Shown: positions 51,028-59,745 of the stretch, in pieces
How the letters are laid out: the number at the start of each line of letters is the position of its first letter
Position numbering within the stretch: position 1 is the stretch's first letter
NCBI GenBank assembly: GCA_034927815.1
Contig: JAYFPK010000008.1
Location: 343,775 to 407,774, forward strand
Direction of reading: 5' to 3'
Source: Limiplasma sp034927815
GTDB lineage: Bacteria > Bacillota > Clostridia > Christensenellales > Aristaeellaceae
DNA length: 64,000 nucleotides
Notes under the pieces: generated by a model
The model's input: only the letters and a program-made list of their open reading frames with translations
What the model was told of the DNA's origin: nothing
Databases searched by the model: none
Translations under genes and position numbers: made by a program

Positions 51028-51138
51028 AGGTTGGTCGTTTTTGCCCTGTTTTTGTGTACCGCGAAAAGGGCATGCGGCAGGGAACTCCCCAGGGAGACAG
51101 CCCGGGGCAGGTTCCGGAATGCAAGGAGGACTCTAATT

Positions 51139-53193
51139 TTGAAGAAAACTCAACGTGGGTTGATGGGGTATGTGGTTCTGATCGCCATCTTTATCCTGAT
51201 CGCTGTGATTTTGAACGGGGGCATCAGCACAGCGGTGAACCGCCGGATTGAATATCCGGAACTGCTCAATGAAATCAAAGCGGATCAAGTGCAAGCCGTA
51301 GCCATCCGCGGTACGTCCTTGGTGGGCCTCAGGCGGGGTACCACCGTGGCGCAGGCGGATTTCCCCGAGCGCAATTATGATTTCGAAACCACCATCGGCG
51401 CGGATTTTATTGACACCGTGCGCCAGATGACCGCCACCCAGAAGGGTGTGTCCCTGGAGCAGGTCAGCGTCAATGACCTGCCTTTTTCCGTGGAATACCG
51501 CCCGCCTATCGTAACGCCCTGGTACATGGAGTTCATTCCCTTCCTGCTGATCATCGGCGTGAGCATGCTGCTGTGGTATTTCGTCATGGCGCGCCAGGGC
51601 GGCGGCAACAGCAAGGTCATGAACTTTGGCAAGAGCCGCGCCAGGATCAGCGATCCCTCCAAAAACCCCATCACCTTCAAGGACGTGGCCGGGGCCAAGG
51701 AGGAAAAGGAAGAGCTCCAGGAAATGGTGGACTTCCTGAAAAACCCCAAGGCTTATACGGAGATGGGGGCCCGGATTCCCAAGGGCGTGCTGCTGGTGGG
51801 CCCTCCGGGCACCGGTAAAACCCTGCTGGCCAAAGCCGTGGCGGGGGAGGCCAACGCGCCCTTCTTCAGCATCAGCGGCTCGGACTTTGTGGAGATGTTC
51901 GTGGGCGTTGGCGCCAGCCGCGTCCGGGACCTTTTTGACCAGGCCAAAAAAGCCGCGCCCTCCATCGTCTTTATCGATGAAATCGACGCCGTGGGCCGCC
52001 ACCGCGGCGCGGGCCTGGGCGGCGGTCACGATGAGCGGGAGCAGACCCTAAACCAGCTTCTGGTGGAAATGGACGGCTTCTCGGTCAACGAGGGCGTCAT
52101 TGTCATGGCCGCCACCAACCGCCGGGACATTCTGGACCCGGCCCTGCTGCGGCCCGGCCGCTTTGACCGCCAGGTCACCGTAAACTATCCCGATTTGGAA
52201 GGCCGCGTCGAGATTTTGAAGGTGCACAGCCGGGGCAAGCCCCTGGAGAGGACCATCGACCTGGAAAACGTGGCCAAGCGCATGCCCTTCAGCACCGGCG
52301 CGGACCTGGAAAACGTCATGAACGAGGCCGCTATTTTGGCCGTGCGGGAGAAGCATAAGAAGATCAGCCAGCAGAACCTGATCGACGCCATCGCCCGGAT
52401 TCAGATGGGGCCGGAGAAGCGCAGCCACAAGGTAACCCAGAAGGACCGCGTCACCGTGGCGTACCACGAGGCCGGCCACGCCTTGATCGGCCACCTGCTT
52501 CCCGAGTGCGACGATGTGCACCTGATCACCATCGTGCCCAGGGGCCAGGCCGCGGGCCATACCCTGAGCCTCCCCGCCGAGGAGAATGACAACGTGAGCC
52601 GCAAGGCCTTGCTGGGCATGATCACCATGGCCCTGGGCGGCCACGCGGCGGAAAAAATCGCCCTGGACGACATCTACACCGGGGCCAGCAGCGACCTGAA
52701 ACGGGCCACCGAGCTGTGCCGCCGCATGGTGACCCAGTTTGGCATGAGCGAAAACATCGGCACCGTGTACCTGGGCAGCGACCAAGAGGTTTTCGTGGGC
52801 ATGGAGTTCGGCCAGAGCCGGGAGTACAGCGAGCAGAGCGCCGCCGCCGTGGACGCGGAGGTGAAGCGCATCATGGATGAGTGCTACGCCCGGGCCCAGA
52901 AGATCCTCAGCGACCACCGCGACAGGCTGGAGGCCGTGGTGGCCGCCCTGCTGGAGCGGGAGACCCTCAGCCGCACTGACTTTGTGACTATTATGGAGGG
53001 TGGGGAACTGCCCCCCATGACCGAGGCGGAGAGGCTCCGGCCCAAAGAGGACGGAACCGCTGACGCCCAGAGCGCCGCGCCCCAGGAAACCAAGGAAAAC
53101 GGCGAAGGCGGAAGAAGCGCCCATGGCCGCGCGCTCCCTTATTTTGGCAGAGACGTCCATGAAGGGGAGGCCTTTTGGGAGCCCAAGGAATGA
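51139..53193 (+). CDS. ftsH: ATP-dependent zinc metalloprotease FtsH
   Basis: 684 residues. Two membrane helices (about 8-27 and 130-150) flank an extracytoplasmic domain. The AAA domain has Walker A GPPGTGKT (residues 221-228), Walker B VFIDEIDAVGR and the second region of homology. The zinc site HEAGH is at 443-447. It degrades misfolded and regulatory proteins at the membrane. I chose TTG at 51139 because AAGGAGGA lies eight bases upstream and the first helix begins just after. The C-terminal 60 residues are a non-conserved tail. Its stop overlaps the next gene by ATGA. Confidence 0.97.
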   Translation: MKKTQRGLMGYVVLIAIFILIAVILNGGISTAVNRRIEYPELLNEIKADQVQAVAIRGTSLVGLRRGTTVAQADFPERNYDFETTIGADFIDTVRQMTATQKGVSLEQVSVNDLPFSVEYRPPIVTPWYMEFIPFLLIIGVSMLLWYFVMARQGGGNSKVMNFGKSRARISDPSKNPITFKDVAGAKEEKEELQEMVDFLKNPKAYTEMGARIPKGVLLVGPPGTGKTLLAKAVAGEANAPFFSISGSDFVEMFVGVGASRVRDLFDQAKKAAPSIVFIDEIDAVGRHRGAGLGGGHDEREQTLNQLLVEMDGFSVNEGVIVMAATNRRDILDPALLRPGRFDRQVTVNYPDLEGRVEILKVHSRGKPLERTIDLENVAKRMPFSTGADLENVMNEAAILAVREKHKKISQQNLIDAIARIQMGPEKRSHKVTQKDRVTVAYHEAGHALIGHLLPECDDVHLITIVPRGQAAGHTLSLPAEENDNVSRKALLGMITMALGGHAAEKIALDDIYTGASSDLKRATELCRRMVTQFGMSENIGTVYLGSDQEVFVGMEFGQSREYSEQSAAAVDAEVKRIMDECYARAQKILSDHRDRLEAVVAALLERETLSRTDFVTIMEGGELPPMTEAERLRPKEDGTADAQSAAPQETKENGEGGRSAHGRALPYFGRDVHEGEAFWEPKE

Positions 53194-54092
53194 GCCCAGC
53201 GGCCTCTGGTTCCAGGATACTGGCAGATCTGCACGTTCACAGCACCCATAGCGACGGACGCTATCCCCCCCGGCAGCTATGCGGCTTGGCCGCGGGGGCC
53301 GGACTCACCCATCTGGCCCTTTGCGATCATGATACCCTCTCCGGGTTGGAGCCTATGGAAAGGGCCCTGGAGGAGCTGGCTGAAAGCAAAGCCGGCGCGG
53401 GGGAGCCTCCCCTGGTATTTCTGCCCGGTGTGGAGCTAAGCACCGGCAGCACGGGCAACACCCATGTGCTGGGCTATGGGGTGCAAACGGGCAGCGCCGA
53501 GCTGCAAGAGGCTTTGCTGGAAAGCAAGGCCCGCCGCCTGAAACGGTTTCAGGTAACGCTGGAGCGGTTGGAGGAGCTGGGGCTGCGGATTCCTCCGGAA
53601 TTGCTTCCCCCAAGCTCCGGGGGGCCCCTGGGACGGGCCCACGCAGCCAGGGCCTTGATGGGCATGGGTGCGGTTCGGACCATGAACGAGGCGTTTGACC
53701 GGTATCTGGGAAACGGCAGGCCCGCTTATGTTCCCTACCGGCGTATGGGAACCCGGGAGGCGGTGAAGCTGCTGCGCCGGGTGGGCGCGGTGCCTGTGCT
53801 GGCCCATCCCTGCCGGATCGGGCTGCCCCAACCCGCATTGTTCGCCTTGGTGGAGTCCCTCCAGGAGGCTGGGCTCCAAGGGCTGGAGGTGTACCATCCC
53901 TCCGCTTCCAAAGAGCAGATTGCGGCCCTGGAGGCCTACGCCCGCAGGCGGGGCCTGCTGGTCACCGGCGGTAGCGACTTCCATGGGGACCAGGGCGCCG
54001 GGGATATCGGCAAGCTGCCCCAGGGCTGGCACACCCAAGGAGAGGACGTAGCGGCGCTGATGGCATGCATGTCCACAGCCGCCGGTGCATAG
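53190..54092 (+). CDS. PHP domain phosphoesterase (RNase AM/TrpH-like)
   Basis: 300 residues. Metal-ligand motifs DLHVHSTHSDG, DHDTLSG, PGVELS, VLAHPCR and GSDFHGD define the PHP fold. Close relatives hydrolyse 3',5'-nucleoside bisphosphates or short RNA 5' ends. The ATG at 53190 overlaps the ftsH stop by 4 bp, so the two are translationally coupled. The insertion with proline-rich ELLPPSSGG is typical of this clade. Confidence 0.9.
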   Translation: MSPAASGSRILADLHVHSTHSDGRYPPRQLCGLAAGAGLTHLALCDHDTLSGLEPMERALEELAESKAGAGEPPLVFLPGVELSTGSTGNTHVLGYGVQTGSAELQEALLESKARRLKRFQVTLERLEELGLRIPPELLPPSSGGPLGRAHAARALMGMGAVRTMNEAFDRYLGNGRPAYVPYRRMGTREAVKLLRRVGAVPVLAHPCRIGLPQPALFALVESLQEAGLQGLEVYHPSASKEQIAALEAYARRRGLLVTGGSDFHGDQGAGDIGKLPQGWHTQGEDVAALMACMSTAAGA

Positions 54093-54129
54093 CGTAAAGG
54101 GATTCACATAAGAGAAACGAGGAGAAACG

Positions 54130-55779
54130 ATGTATAACCAAGGCTTTCCGCCGCAGACAGGGGGGCAGCAGTCCTATCCGGACTACGCCCAATATACCCA
54201 ATATCCGCAAAACGGAAGCGCTTGGTATGCCCCTATGCCCACCGATGTCCCACGGGAGGCGCCTGTCTCCGGGGGCGCGAAGGTAAGAAAGAAAAGCGGC
54301 GGGCAAGAACGGGGAAGGGGCCCCAGGAAGCGCAGGAGCTTCAAATGGCAATTCCTGAAATTTCTGATTTTGCTTCTGGTGCTGGCCGGGATTGTGGCGG
54401 GCGGCTATGTCATGAAGGTCCAGTCCGACGTGCGGCCCTATGTGAACACCTTTTTGGACAACATCAGCGTGGACGGCATTCCCCTGGGCAGCAAGACCTG
54501 GGCCGAGGGCAGCGCCGAGGTGTGGGCCCAGGCCAACGCCAAACAGACCGGCTGGTATGTGCGGCTGAGAAACTCCGCCGGGGAGTATAAGGATATCACC
54601 GCGGAGACCCTGGGCATCACCTTTGACCCCTCCGCCGCCCTGGAGGAGGCCTGGTCCATCGGCCACGATACCAGCAGAGCCAACCGCAAGACCGTCTTTG
54701 AGCTCCAGCAGGAAATCCAGCGCATGAAAACCGGCAGCGCCGAGTTTTTCAGCGTGCGCCAGGACGGGGATACCACCGCACCCATTGATACGATTTTGAG
54801 CATTCTGCAAAGGAATGCCTATGAGGCTCCCTTGGATGCCGCCATCACCAGCTTTGATCCCAACAATACCCAAAACCCCTTCACCTTCCAAAGCGAGGTG
54901 TGGGGTAAGGAACTGGACACCACCGCCGTCAAGGAGCAGATCCTGGAGATGGTGCGCACCTTTCAAAGCGGGGAAATCATGCTGGAGCCCACGCCCATCG
55001 CCCCTAAGGTCACGGTGGACCAGCTCAAGCAGACCGTGGCCCTCAGGGCCCGGGCGGTCACTCCCATTGACAAGCACTCCACCGAGGACCGCAACAACAA
55101 CATCCGCGTAGCCTTTGGCAAAATCAACGGCAAGGTGCTGGAGGACGGGGAGAAGCTCAGCTTCAACAAGGTGGTAGGCAGGCGGACTCAGAAAAATGGC
55201 TTCTTCCAGGCCTACGAATATAACTACGGGGAACTGGTAACCGGCTGGGGCGGCGGAGTCTGTCAGGCCAGCACCACGGTGTACCTGGCGGCGGCCCGGG
55301 CCGGGATGACTATTGTGGACCGCACGGCCCACGGAACTCCCGTGGGCTACACGGAAAAAGGGAAGGACGCCACCGTCAGCGATACCAAGGGCCGGGAGAT
55401 CGACTTTGTATTCAGGAATAATACAGGGAGCAAGGTGTTTCTATCCGCCCATGTGATTTCCGATCCTTCCAACAAGAAGCGCCTGTTGTGCGAAGTGCGC
55501 ATCTACGGACAGGACCTGGGCAATGTGCGCTACGAGCTGGAGACCGAGATCGTGGAGAAGGTGCCCATGCCTACGGAGCCGGAGTATATCCAGGACACCA
55601 AGGGCAAGTACACCGCGGTGCTTGGGGAGGAAGTCACCGTGATCCAGGCCACCGAAGGCTACGTGGTGGACAGCTTCCTGTGCACCATCGTGGACGGGGT
55701 GGAGACGGAACGCAAGAAGATCGACCGGGATACCTACCCGGCAAGACCAGCCCGCATCTATGTGGGGGCAATGGAATAA
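54130..55779 (+). CDS. VanW family protein with Tyr/Gln-rich cytoplasmic tail
   Basis: 549 residues. Residues 1-45 are rich in Y, Q, P and G. A basic stretch and one membrane helix (about 76-94) follow. The extracellular part has two peptidoglycan-binding-4-like segments, the VanW core (GKINGKVLEDGEKLSFNKVVG and GWGGGVCQASTTVY, about 325-390) and a G5-like C-terminal domain (near VTVIQATEGYVV). VanW proteins are cell-wall associated; their molecular job is uncertain. GAGGAGAAACG precedes the ATG. Confidence 0.9.
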   Translation: MYNQGFPPQTGGQQSYPDYAQYTQYPQNGSAWYAPMPTDVPREAPVSGGAKVRKKSGGQERGRGPRKRRSFKWQFLKFLILLLVLAGIVAGGYVMKVQSDVRPYVNTFLDNISVDGIPLGSKTWAEGSAEVWAQANAKQTGWYVRLRNSAGEYKDITAETLGITFDPSAALEEAWSIGHDTSRANRKTVFELQQEIQRMKTGSAEFFSVRQDGDTTAPIDTILSILQRNAYEAPLDAAITSFDPNNTQNPFTFQSEVWGKELDTTAVKEQILEMVRTFQSGEIMLEPTPIAPKVTVDQLKQTVALRARAVTPIDKHSTEDRNNNIRVAFGKINGKVLEDGEKLSFNKVVGRRTQKNGFFQAYEYNYGELVTGWGGGVCQASTTVYLAAARAGMTIVDRTAHGTPVGYTEKGKDATVSDTKGREIDFVFRNNTGSKVFLSAHVISDPSNKKRLLCEVRIYGQDLGNVRYELETEIVEKVPMPTEPEYIQDTKGKYTAVLGEEVTVIQATEGYVVDSFLCTIVDGVETERKKIDRDTYPARPARIYVGAME

Positions 55780-55835
55780 ATACAAGGCGGCCCGGCGGGG
55801 TACACCACCCAAAGCAGGCTAAAGAGGCGAAGCGG

Positions 55836-56552
55836 TTGAAGACCACGTTGGGTTGTATCAGGCGGGCGGATCAGGATTTCCAGCTCATCCAACCGGGGGA
55901 CCGGGTGGCGGTAGGCGTGTCCGGAGGCAAGGACAGCCTGCTGCTTTTGTATGCCCTTTCCCTGTACCGCAAGGTGCGCCACGGGGACTTTTCCCTCCGG
56001 GCGGTGATGCTTACCACCGGGAAGGAGGAGCCGGATACCTCCGCCATCCAGGCCCTGTGCGCGGAGCTGGATGTGCCGCTTACGCTCAGGCATACGGCCC
56101 TGTATGAAATCCTTTTTGAACTGCGCAAGGAGGAAAACCCCTGCGCCCTGTGCGCCAAGATGCGCCGGGGCATGCTCTGCGACCTGTGCCGGGAGCTGGG
56201 GGCCAACAAGCTGGCCCTGGGCCATCACCGGGAGGACGCTCTGGAGACGTTGATGATGAGCCTGATTTTCGAGGGACGGCTCCATACCTTCCATCCCAAA
56301 ACCTGGCTGAGCCGCAGTCAGGTCACGGTGATCCGGCCCATGGTATACCTGCCGGAGAAGCACGTGCTTCACATGAAAAAAGCGCTGAATTTGCCGGTTC
56401 TGGTCAATCCTTGCCCAGCCAACGGCCACACCAAGCGCCAGGAAATGAAAGAGCTGCTCAAGGAGCTGTCCCACCGCTACCCGGATATCAAGGACCAGAT
56501 GCTCTCCGCCCTGCGCAACGACAAGCAGTACGGGCTGTGGGAGAAGGAGTAG
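55836..56552 (+). CDS. TtcA-family ATP-pyrophosphatase (tRNA thiolation type)
   Basis: 238 residues. The PP-loop SGGKDSLL (residues about 29-36), the CALC pair and the later CDLC, then LGHHREDALETL, fit TtcA/TilS-like enzymes that use an iron-sulfur cluster and ATP to thiolate tRNA cytidine. I chose TTG at 55836, preceded by AAAGAGGCGAAG; upstream in-frame sequence is non-conserved. It lies 56 bp after the VanW gene and is followed by a terminator-bearing hairpin cluster. Confidence 0.85.
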   Translation: MKTTLGCIRRADQDFQLIQPGDRVAVGVSGGKDSLLLLYALSLYRKVRHGDFSLRAVMLTTGKEEPDTSAIQALCAELDVPLTLRHTALYEILFELRKEENPCALCAKMRRGMLCDLCRELGANKLALGHHREDALETLMMSLIFEGRLHTFHPKTWLSRSQVTVIRPMVYLPEKHVLHMKKALNLPVLVNPCPANGHTKRQEMKELLKELSHRYPDIKDQMLSALRNDKQYGLWEKE

Positions 56553-56563
56553 CGGGGGGGACG

Positions 56564-56756
56564 CCAGAGGGCGTTGCCCTCTGGACACCCACCAGGGGCT
56601 TCGCCCCTGGACCCGCTTTTGACCGCGTAAAACGCGGTCAAGGGATATTGATGGGTATGTTGTAGTAGACCGCCACTGGTGAAGCCAGTGGTTTTTTATT
56701 TTTTTGGAGCCGCGTATTACGCGGCCCTATGAGGGGTCCAGGGACGAAGGCCCTGG
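56564..56756 (+). repeat. Cluster of short perfect hairpins
   Basis: In order: CCAGAGGGC/GCCCTCTGG (56564-56584); CCAGGGGC/GCCCCTGG (56592-56610); TTGACCGCG/CGCGGTCAA (56619-56641); the terminator; GCCGCG/CGCGGC (56709-56725); CCAGGG/CCCTGG (56738-56756). The third and fourth share a CCGCG core and look related. Confidence 0.75.
56673..56705 (+). terminator. Terminator of the TtcA-like gene
   Basis: Stem CCACTGG (56673-56679) with CCAGTGG (56685-56691), followed by TTTTTTATTTTTTT. Confidence 0.85.
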
Positions 56757-56816
56757 CGGGGGTGTCGGGGGCACGGAGGGAAGCGGACGTCCAGTGGACG
56801 CTTGGGCAAAGCCCAA

Positions 56817-56892
56817 AGCGACCCGGGGTGGGAAGCTTTACGAGCAGCGGAAGCGGTAGTGACCGCTGCGACGATAAAGCTGAACCGGAGCC
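56817..56892 (-). repeat. Dispersed repeat 2, copy E
   Basis: The reverse complement matches 37151-37226, including TTCAGCTTTATCGTCGC and CTCGTAAAGCTTCCCAC. Orientation is opposite to copy D. Confidence 0.75.
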
Positions 56893-56910
56893 CCTGACCG
56901 TCTCCTCCCC

Positions 56911-57954
56911 TTATCGTGCCGCCGCGTACACGGCGTTGTGGACCAGCCTGCGGATGCGGTAGATGGAGGTGTTGTCCCGGCTGGGGCAGATGCGGTTGGT
57001 GAGCAAAACCACATACAGGCCGCTGGCGGGGTCCAGGGCGAAGCTGGTGCCGGTAAAGCCGGTATGGCCTATGGTTTCCGGGGGAAACAGGTCCCCGGTG
57101 AAGCCGTCGTCATGCCAGGGTAGGTGGAAGGACAGGCCCCGGGCCTGGGCCATGCCAGGGGTGTGGTTGCGCAGGGCCAGGCGGATGGTGGCCGGGGAGA
57201 GGTACCGGGAGCCGTCCGGCAAAGTGCCTTCCGCCGCCAGCATTTGCATGAACAGGGCCAGGTCGTCCATGGTGGAAAAGACCCCGGCGTTGCCTGCCGC
57301 GCCGCCCAGGAAGCGGGCGTTCTCATCGTGAACCTCCCCCTGGGAACAGCGGCCCTCGTCGGTCATTTCCGTGGCGGCGATGTTGTCCCCTGTGGGGAGG
57401 TAGCTGGTCTTGGTCATTTTCAGGGGCCAAAAGACCTCCCGCAGGGCCAATTCCGGCAGCTTGGCGTTGTAGAGGCATTCCAGCAGCTGCCCCAGCAGAA
57501 TGTATCCGGCGCAGCAATACTGCACCCGGCTGCCCGGCGGGGCGATCAGGGGGGCCCTGAGCAGCACGTCAATGCAATCCTGGGGATTGCCGGAGAGCTC
57601 CCACAGGTGCAAGCCAATGGGGAATCCCGCCGTATGGGTGAGGATCTGCTTGATGGTGATGTCCCGCTTGTCCGCCGGGGCGTCGATGAAGGAGTCCAGC
57701 TTGTCCCAGAGGCAGAGCTTGCCGCTTTCCATGGCCCTGAGGGTGAGCATGCCCACCACCAGGGGCTTGGTGAGGGAGGCCAGATCATAGCGGGTTTGTT
57801 CGTTGGTAACAGGGCCTTCCAGGTCCAGCCGGCCATAGGCCCGGCGAAAGAGCACGCGCTTGCCCAGGCCCACCAGCAGGCAGGCCGAGGGAAAGGCCCC
57901 CGCCTCCACCGAGGCGCGAAGGATTTCGTCCGCATGGGAGAAGCTGATGGCCAC
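56911..57954 (-). CDS. Serine hydrolase of the class C beta-lactamase/PBP4* type
   Basis: 347 residues. The active-site SxxK is SLTK (about residues 60-63), and the third motif is HTGFTGT in place of KTG, as in many esterase/peptidase relatives. The usual YxN is YCC (within VQYCCAGYILLG), so the Asn is replaced by Cys. No signal peptide is seen, so it may be cytoplasmic. I chose GTG at 57954, seven bases after AAAGGAG; the TTG two codons earlier is too close to that site. It follows the HAD gene by 13 bp. Confidence 0.85.
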   Translation of the reverse strand: MAISFSHADEILRASVEAGAFPSACLLVGLGKRVLFRRAYGRLDLEGPVTNEQTRYDLASLTKPLVVGMLTLRAMESGKLCLWDKLDSFIDAPADKRDITIKQILTHTAGFPIGLHLWELSGNPQDCIDVLLRAPLIAPPGSRVQYCCAGYILLGQLLECLYNAKLPELALREVFWPLKMTKTSYLPTGDNIAATEMTDEGRCSQGEVHDENARFLGGAAGNAGVFSTMDDLALFMQMLAAEGTLPDGSRYLSPATIRLALRNHTPGMAQARGLSFHLPWHDDGFTGDLFPPETIGHTGFTGTSFALDPASGLYVVLLTNRICPSRDNTSIYRIRRLVHNAVYAAAR

Positions 57955-57967
57955 GGGCAAACTCCTT

Positions 57968-58639
57968 TCAATCCTTCCAGTCCGCCAGGATGACGCCTTC
58001 CAGGTTTTGAAGCTTCTTTTTCAGCCCGCGGCCGGGGTTGACGGCTACCTTATGGGCGCAAAGCGCCAGCATCGGCGCGTCGGAGGCGCTGTCGCCATAG
58101 GCCCAGGAGCTGTCATATTCCAGCCGGTCCCCTGTGGCGGCCAGGTATTCAGCCAGGCGCAGGGGCTTTTGGATGCCCCGGCAGTTTTCCCCGCTGATAA
58201 GGCCGGTAAACATCCCCGAAGGGTCCACGTCCATCCGGGTACCGATGATCTCCGCGATTCCGAAGGCCTCCTTGAAGGGCTCCAGGTAAAAGGAGGGGGA
58301 GGCGGTGAGAAAGAGGATCACATCCCCCTGGGCCCGGTGCTTGGCCAGGGTTTCCTTGGCCTGGGGCCGCAGGGCGGGGGCGAGGACCTCTTCAAAAAAG
58401 GCCTGGGACAGGGCGGAAAGCTCCTCCTGGCTGTGCCCCGCCAGGAAGGAGAGGGCCGCAGCCTTGCTCTGCTGGGCATTGGAGAGGCCCAGCTTGTATC
58501 GGAAGGCCGCCCATGCGCCCCGCCAAAGCTGGGCTTTGGAACAGAGCCCCCGCTTGTGGGCGAAGAGGCAGAAGCGCACGATGGAATCCCAGGGAATCAG
58601 GGTGCCGTCAAAGTCAAAAAGCGCGAAGGCTTTGCGCAT
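57968..58639 (-). CDS. HAD-IB family phosphatase (SerB-like)
   Basis: 223 residues. HAD motifs: DFDGTLIPWDS (nucleophile), TASPSFYLEP (motif II) and YGDSASDAPML (motif IV). HAD-IB enzymes hydrolyse phosphoserine or lipid phosphates; the substrate here is uncertain. ATG at 58639 has GGAAGGA nine bases upstream, and an extended -10 (TGGTATACT) lies about 45 bp upstream. It is in an operon with the serine hydrolase. Confidence 0.88.
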   Translation of the reverse strand: MRKAFALFDFDGTLIPWDSIVRFCLFAHKRGLCSKAQLWRGAWAAFRYKLGLSNAQQSKAAALSFLAGHSQEELSALSQAFFEEVLAPALRPQAKETLAKHRAQGDVILFLTASPSFYLEPFKEAFGIAEIIGTRMDVDPSGMFTGLISGENCRGIQKPLRLAEYLAATGDRLEYDSSWAYGDSASDAPMLALCAHKVAVNPGRGLKKKLQNLEGVILADWKD

Positions 58640-59036
58640 GGAGTTATTTCCTTCCCTCTTACCGTGATTGCGTATGAAAGTATACCATGCTTTGACAAAA
58701 AACGCCATATGGAGAGCCGGGGTTTCCCGGGAGGGGGGTATGCCAGAGGAAGAAGGTTCTATGGGATGTGGACAAGTTCCAAACCAGGCCTGCTTTCATT
58801 ACTAAGTCGCGGCACCTTGTGAGAAGGCACTTGTGTGCGTCAACCGGGTTCCAGGACGTGATGATCCAAGCCTAAACCCCACATAAAAGAGCGCCCTTCT
58901 TCCCAAAGCCACCCCAAAACCCAACTCCGCCCTCCACGGCAAAACCCCGCTCTCCTCCCGTGACAGGGCCGGGGGAAGTGTGGTATGATAAGGCATCTTG
59001 TGGCCGCCCGCGCACAAAGCGGCAAGGAGGAGGAGC
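58640..59036. other. Intergenic region with repeat 1 and divergent promoters
   Basis: 397 bp without a gene. The left end has the HAD-gene leader and extended -10. The middle holds repeat 1 copy A. The right end has GTGACA with TATGAT (58984-58989, extended by TG) 18 bp downstream as the probable promoter of the metallophosphatase gene. Confidence 0.6.
58757..58855 (+). repeat. Dispersed repeat 1, copy A
   Basis: Matches 37061-37153 through CTAAGTCGCGGCA (58802-58814) and ACTTGTGTGC, and matches 36740-36781 in its first part. Confidence 0.7.
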
Positions 59037-59735
59037 ATGCGGATTGCCCTGTTGGCGGACCTGCATGGAAATTGGCCCGCAACCGAGGCTTTGGAAAAGG
59101 ACCTGGCGCTCCAAAGCCCGGATCAAATCATCTGCCTGGGGGACCTGGTGGGAAAGGGCCCCAGCAACGCGCTGACCTATGATTGGGTCATGGCCCACTG
59201 CGATGTGATCCTGGGGGGCAACTGGGACTATGGCCTGGGGGAGAAGCGCTTTCCCATGGATTCATTCTATTGGCAGCAGCTGGGGGATGCGCGGCTGGAA
59301 GCCCTGCGGAACCTGCCCCGGGAATACCGCCTCACCTTGAGCAACAGAGCCATCCGCCTCTTTCATGGGCGGCCCGTGATGACGGAATTGGTGACGGTGC
59401 GGGATGACAGCGAGAGCATTCAGCCTTTTTTTCAAGGGGAGGATGGAACGCGCTTTGATGTGGTGGGCTATGGGGACGCCCACAGGCAGGGCCTGCGCAC
59501 CATGACCCCCGGATTGTTCTTCAACTGCGGCAGCGTGGGCAACGCCCTGGGGGAACCCCGTTGCTGCTATGCCCTGATGGAGGGGGATGAAAAGGGAAGC
59601 GGTCCTTTTGAGATCCGCTTCCGCTCGTTGGAGTATGACCGCAAGCAGGCGGTGCTGGACGCTCAAAACACCCCGGAGATTCCCCGTATCGACACCTATG
59701 TCAAGGAGCTGGAAACCGGGATATACAGCAGGTAG
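59037..59735 (+). CDS. Calcineurin-like metallophosphoesterase
   Basis: 232 residues. ALLADLHGNWPA, LGDLVGKGP, GGNWDYG and the final GYGDAHRQG plus FNCGSVGNAL are the conserved metal-binding blocks of the YfcE/PrpE-like class. It hydrolyses phosphodiesters or phosphomonoesters, substrate unknown. The ATG follows AAGGAGGAGGAGC. It is convergent with corA. Confidence 0.88.
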   Translation: MRIALLADLHGNWPATEALEKDLALQSPDQIICLGDLVGKGPSNALTYDWVMAHCDVILGGNWDYGLGEKRFPMDSFYWQQLGDARLEALRNLPREYRLTLSNRAIRLFHGRPVMTELVTVRDDSESIQPFFQGEDGTRFDVVGYGDAHRQGLRTMTPGLFFNCGSVGNALGEPRCCYALMEGDEKGSGPFEIRFRSLEYDRKQAVLDAQNTPEIPRIDTYVKELETGIYSR

Positions 59736-59745
59736 CAAGGGCGTC

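Larger units (their letters stand above)
56553..56910. other. Hairpin-rich intergenic region between the TtcA-like and serine hydrolase genes
   Basis: 358 bp without a gene. It holds a series of at least six perfect hairpins (56564-56756), one of them the TtcA-like terminator, and then repeat 2 copy E (56817-56892), ending at the serine hydrolase stop. Confidence 0.7.
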
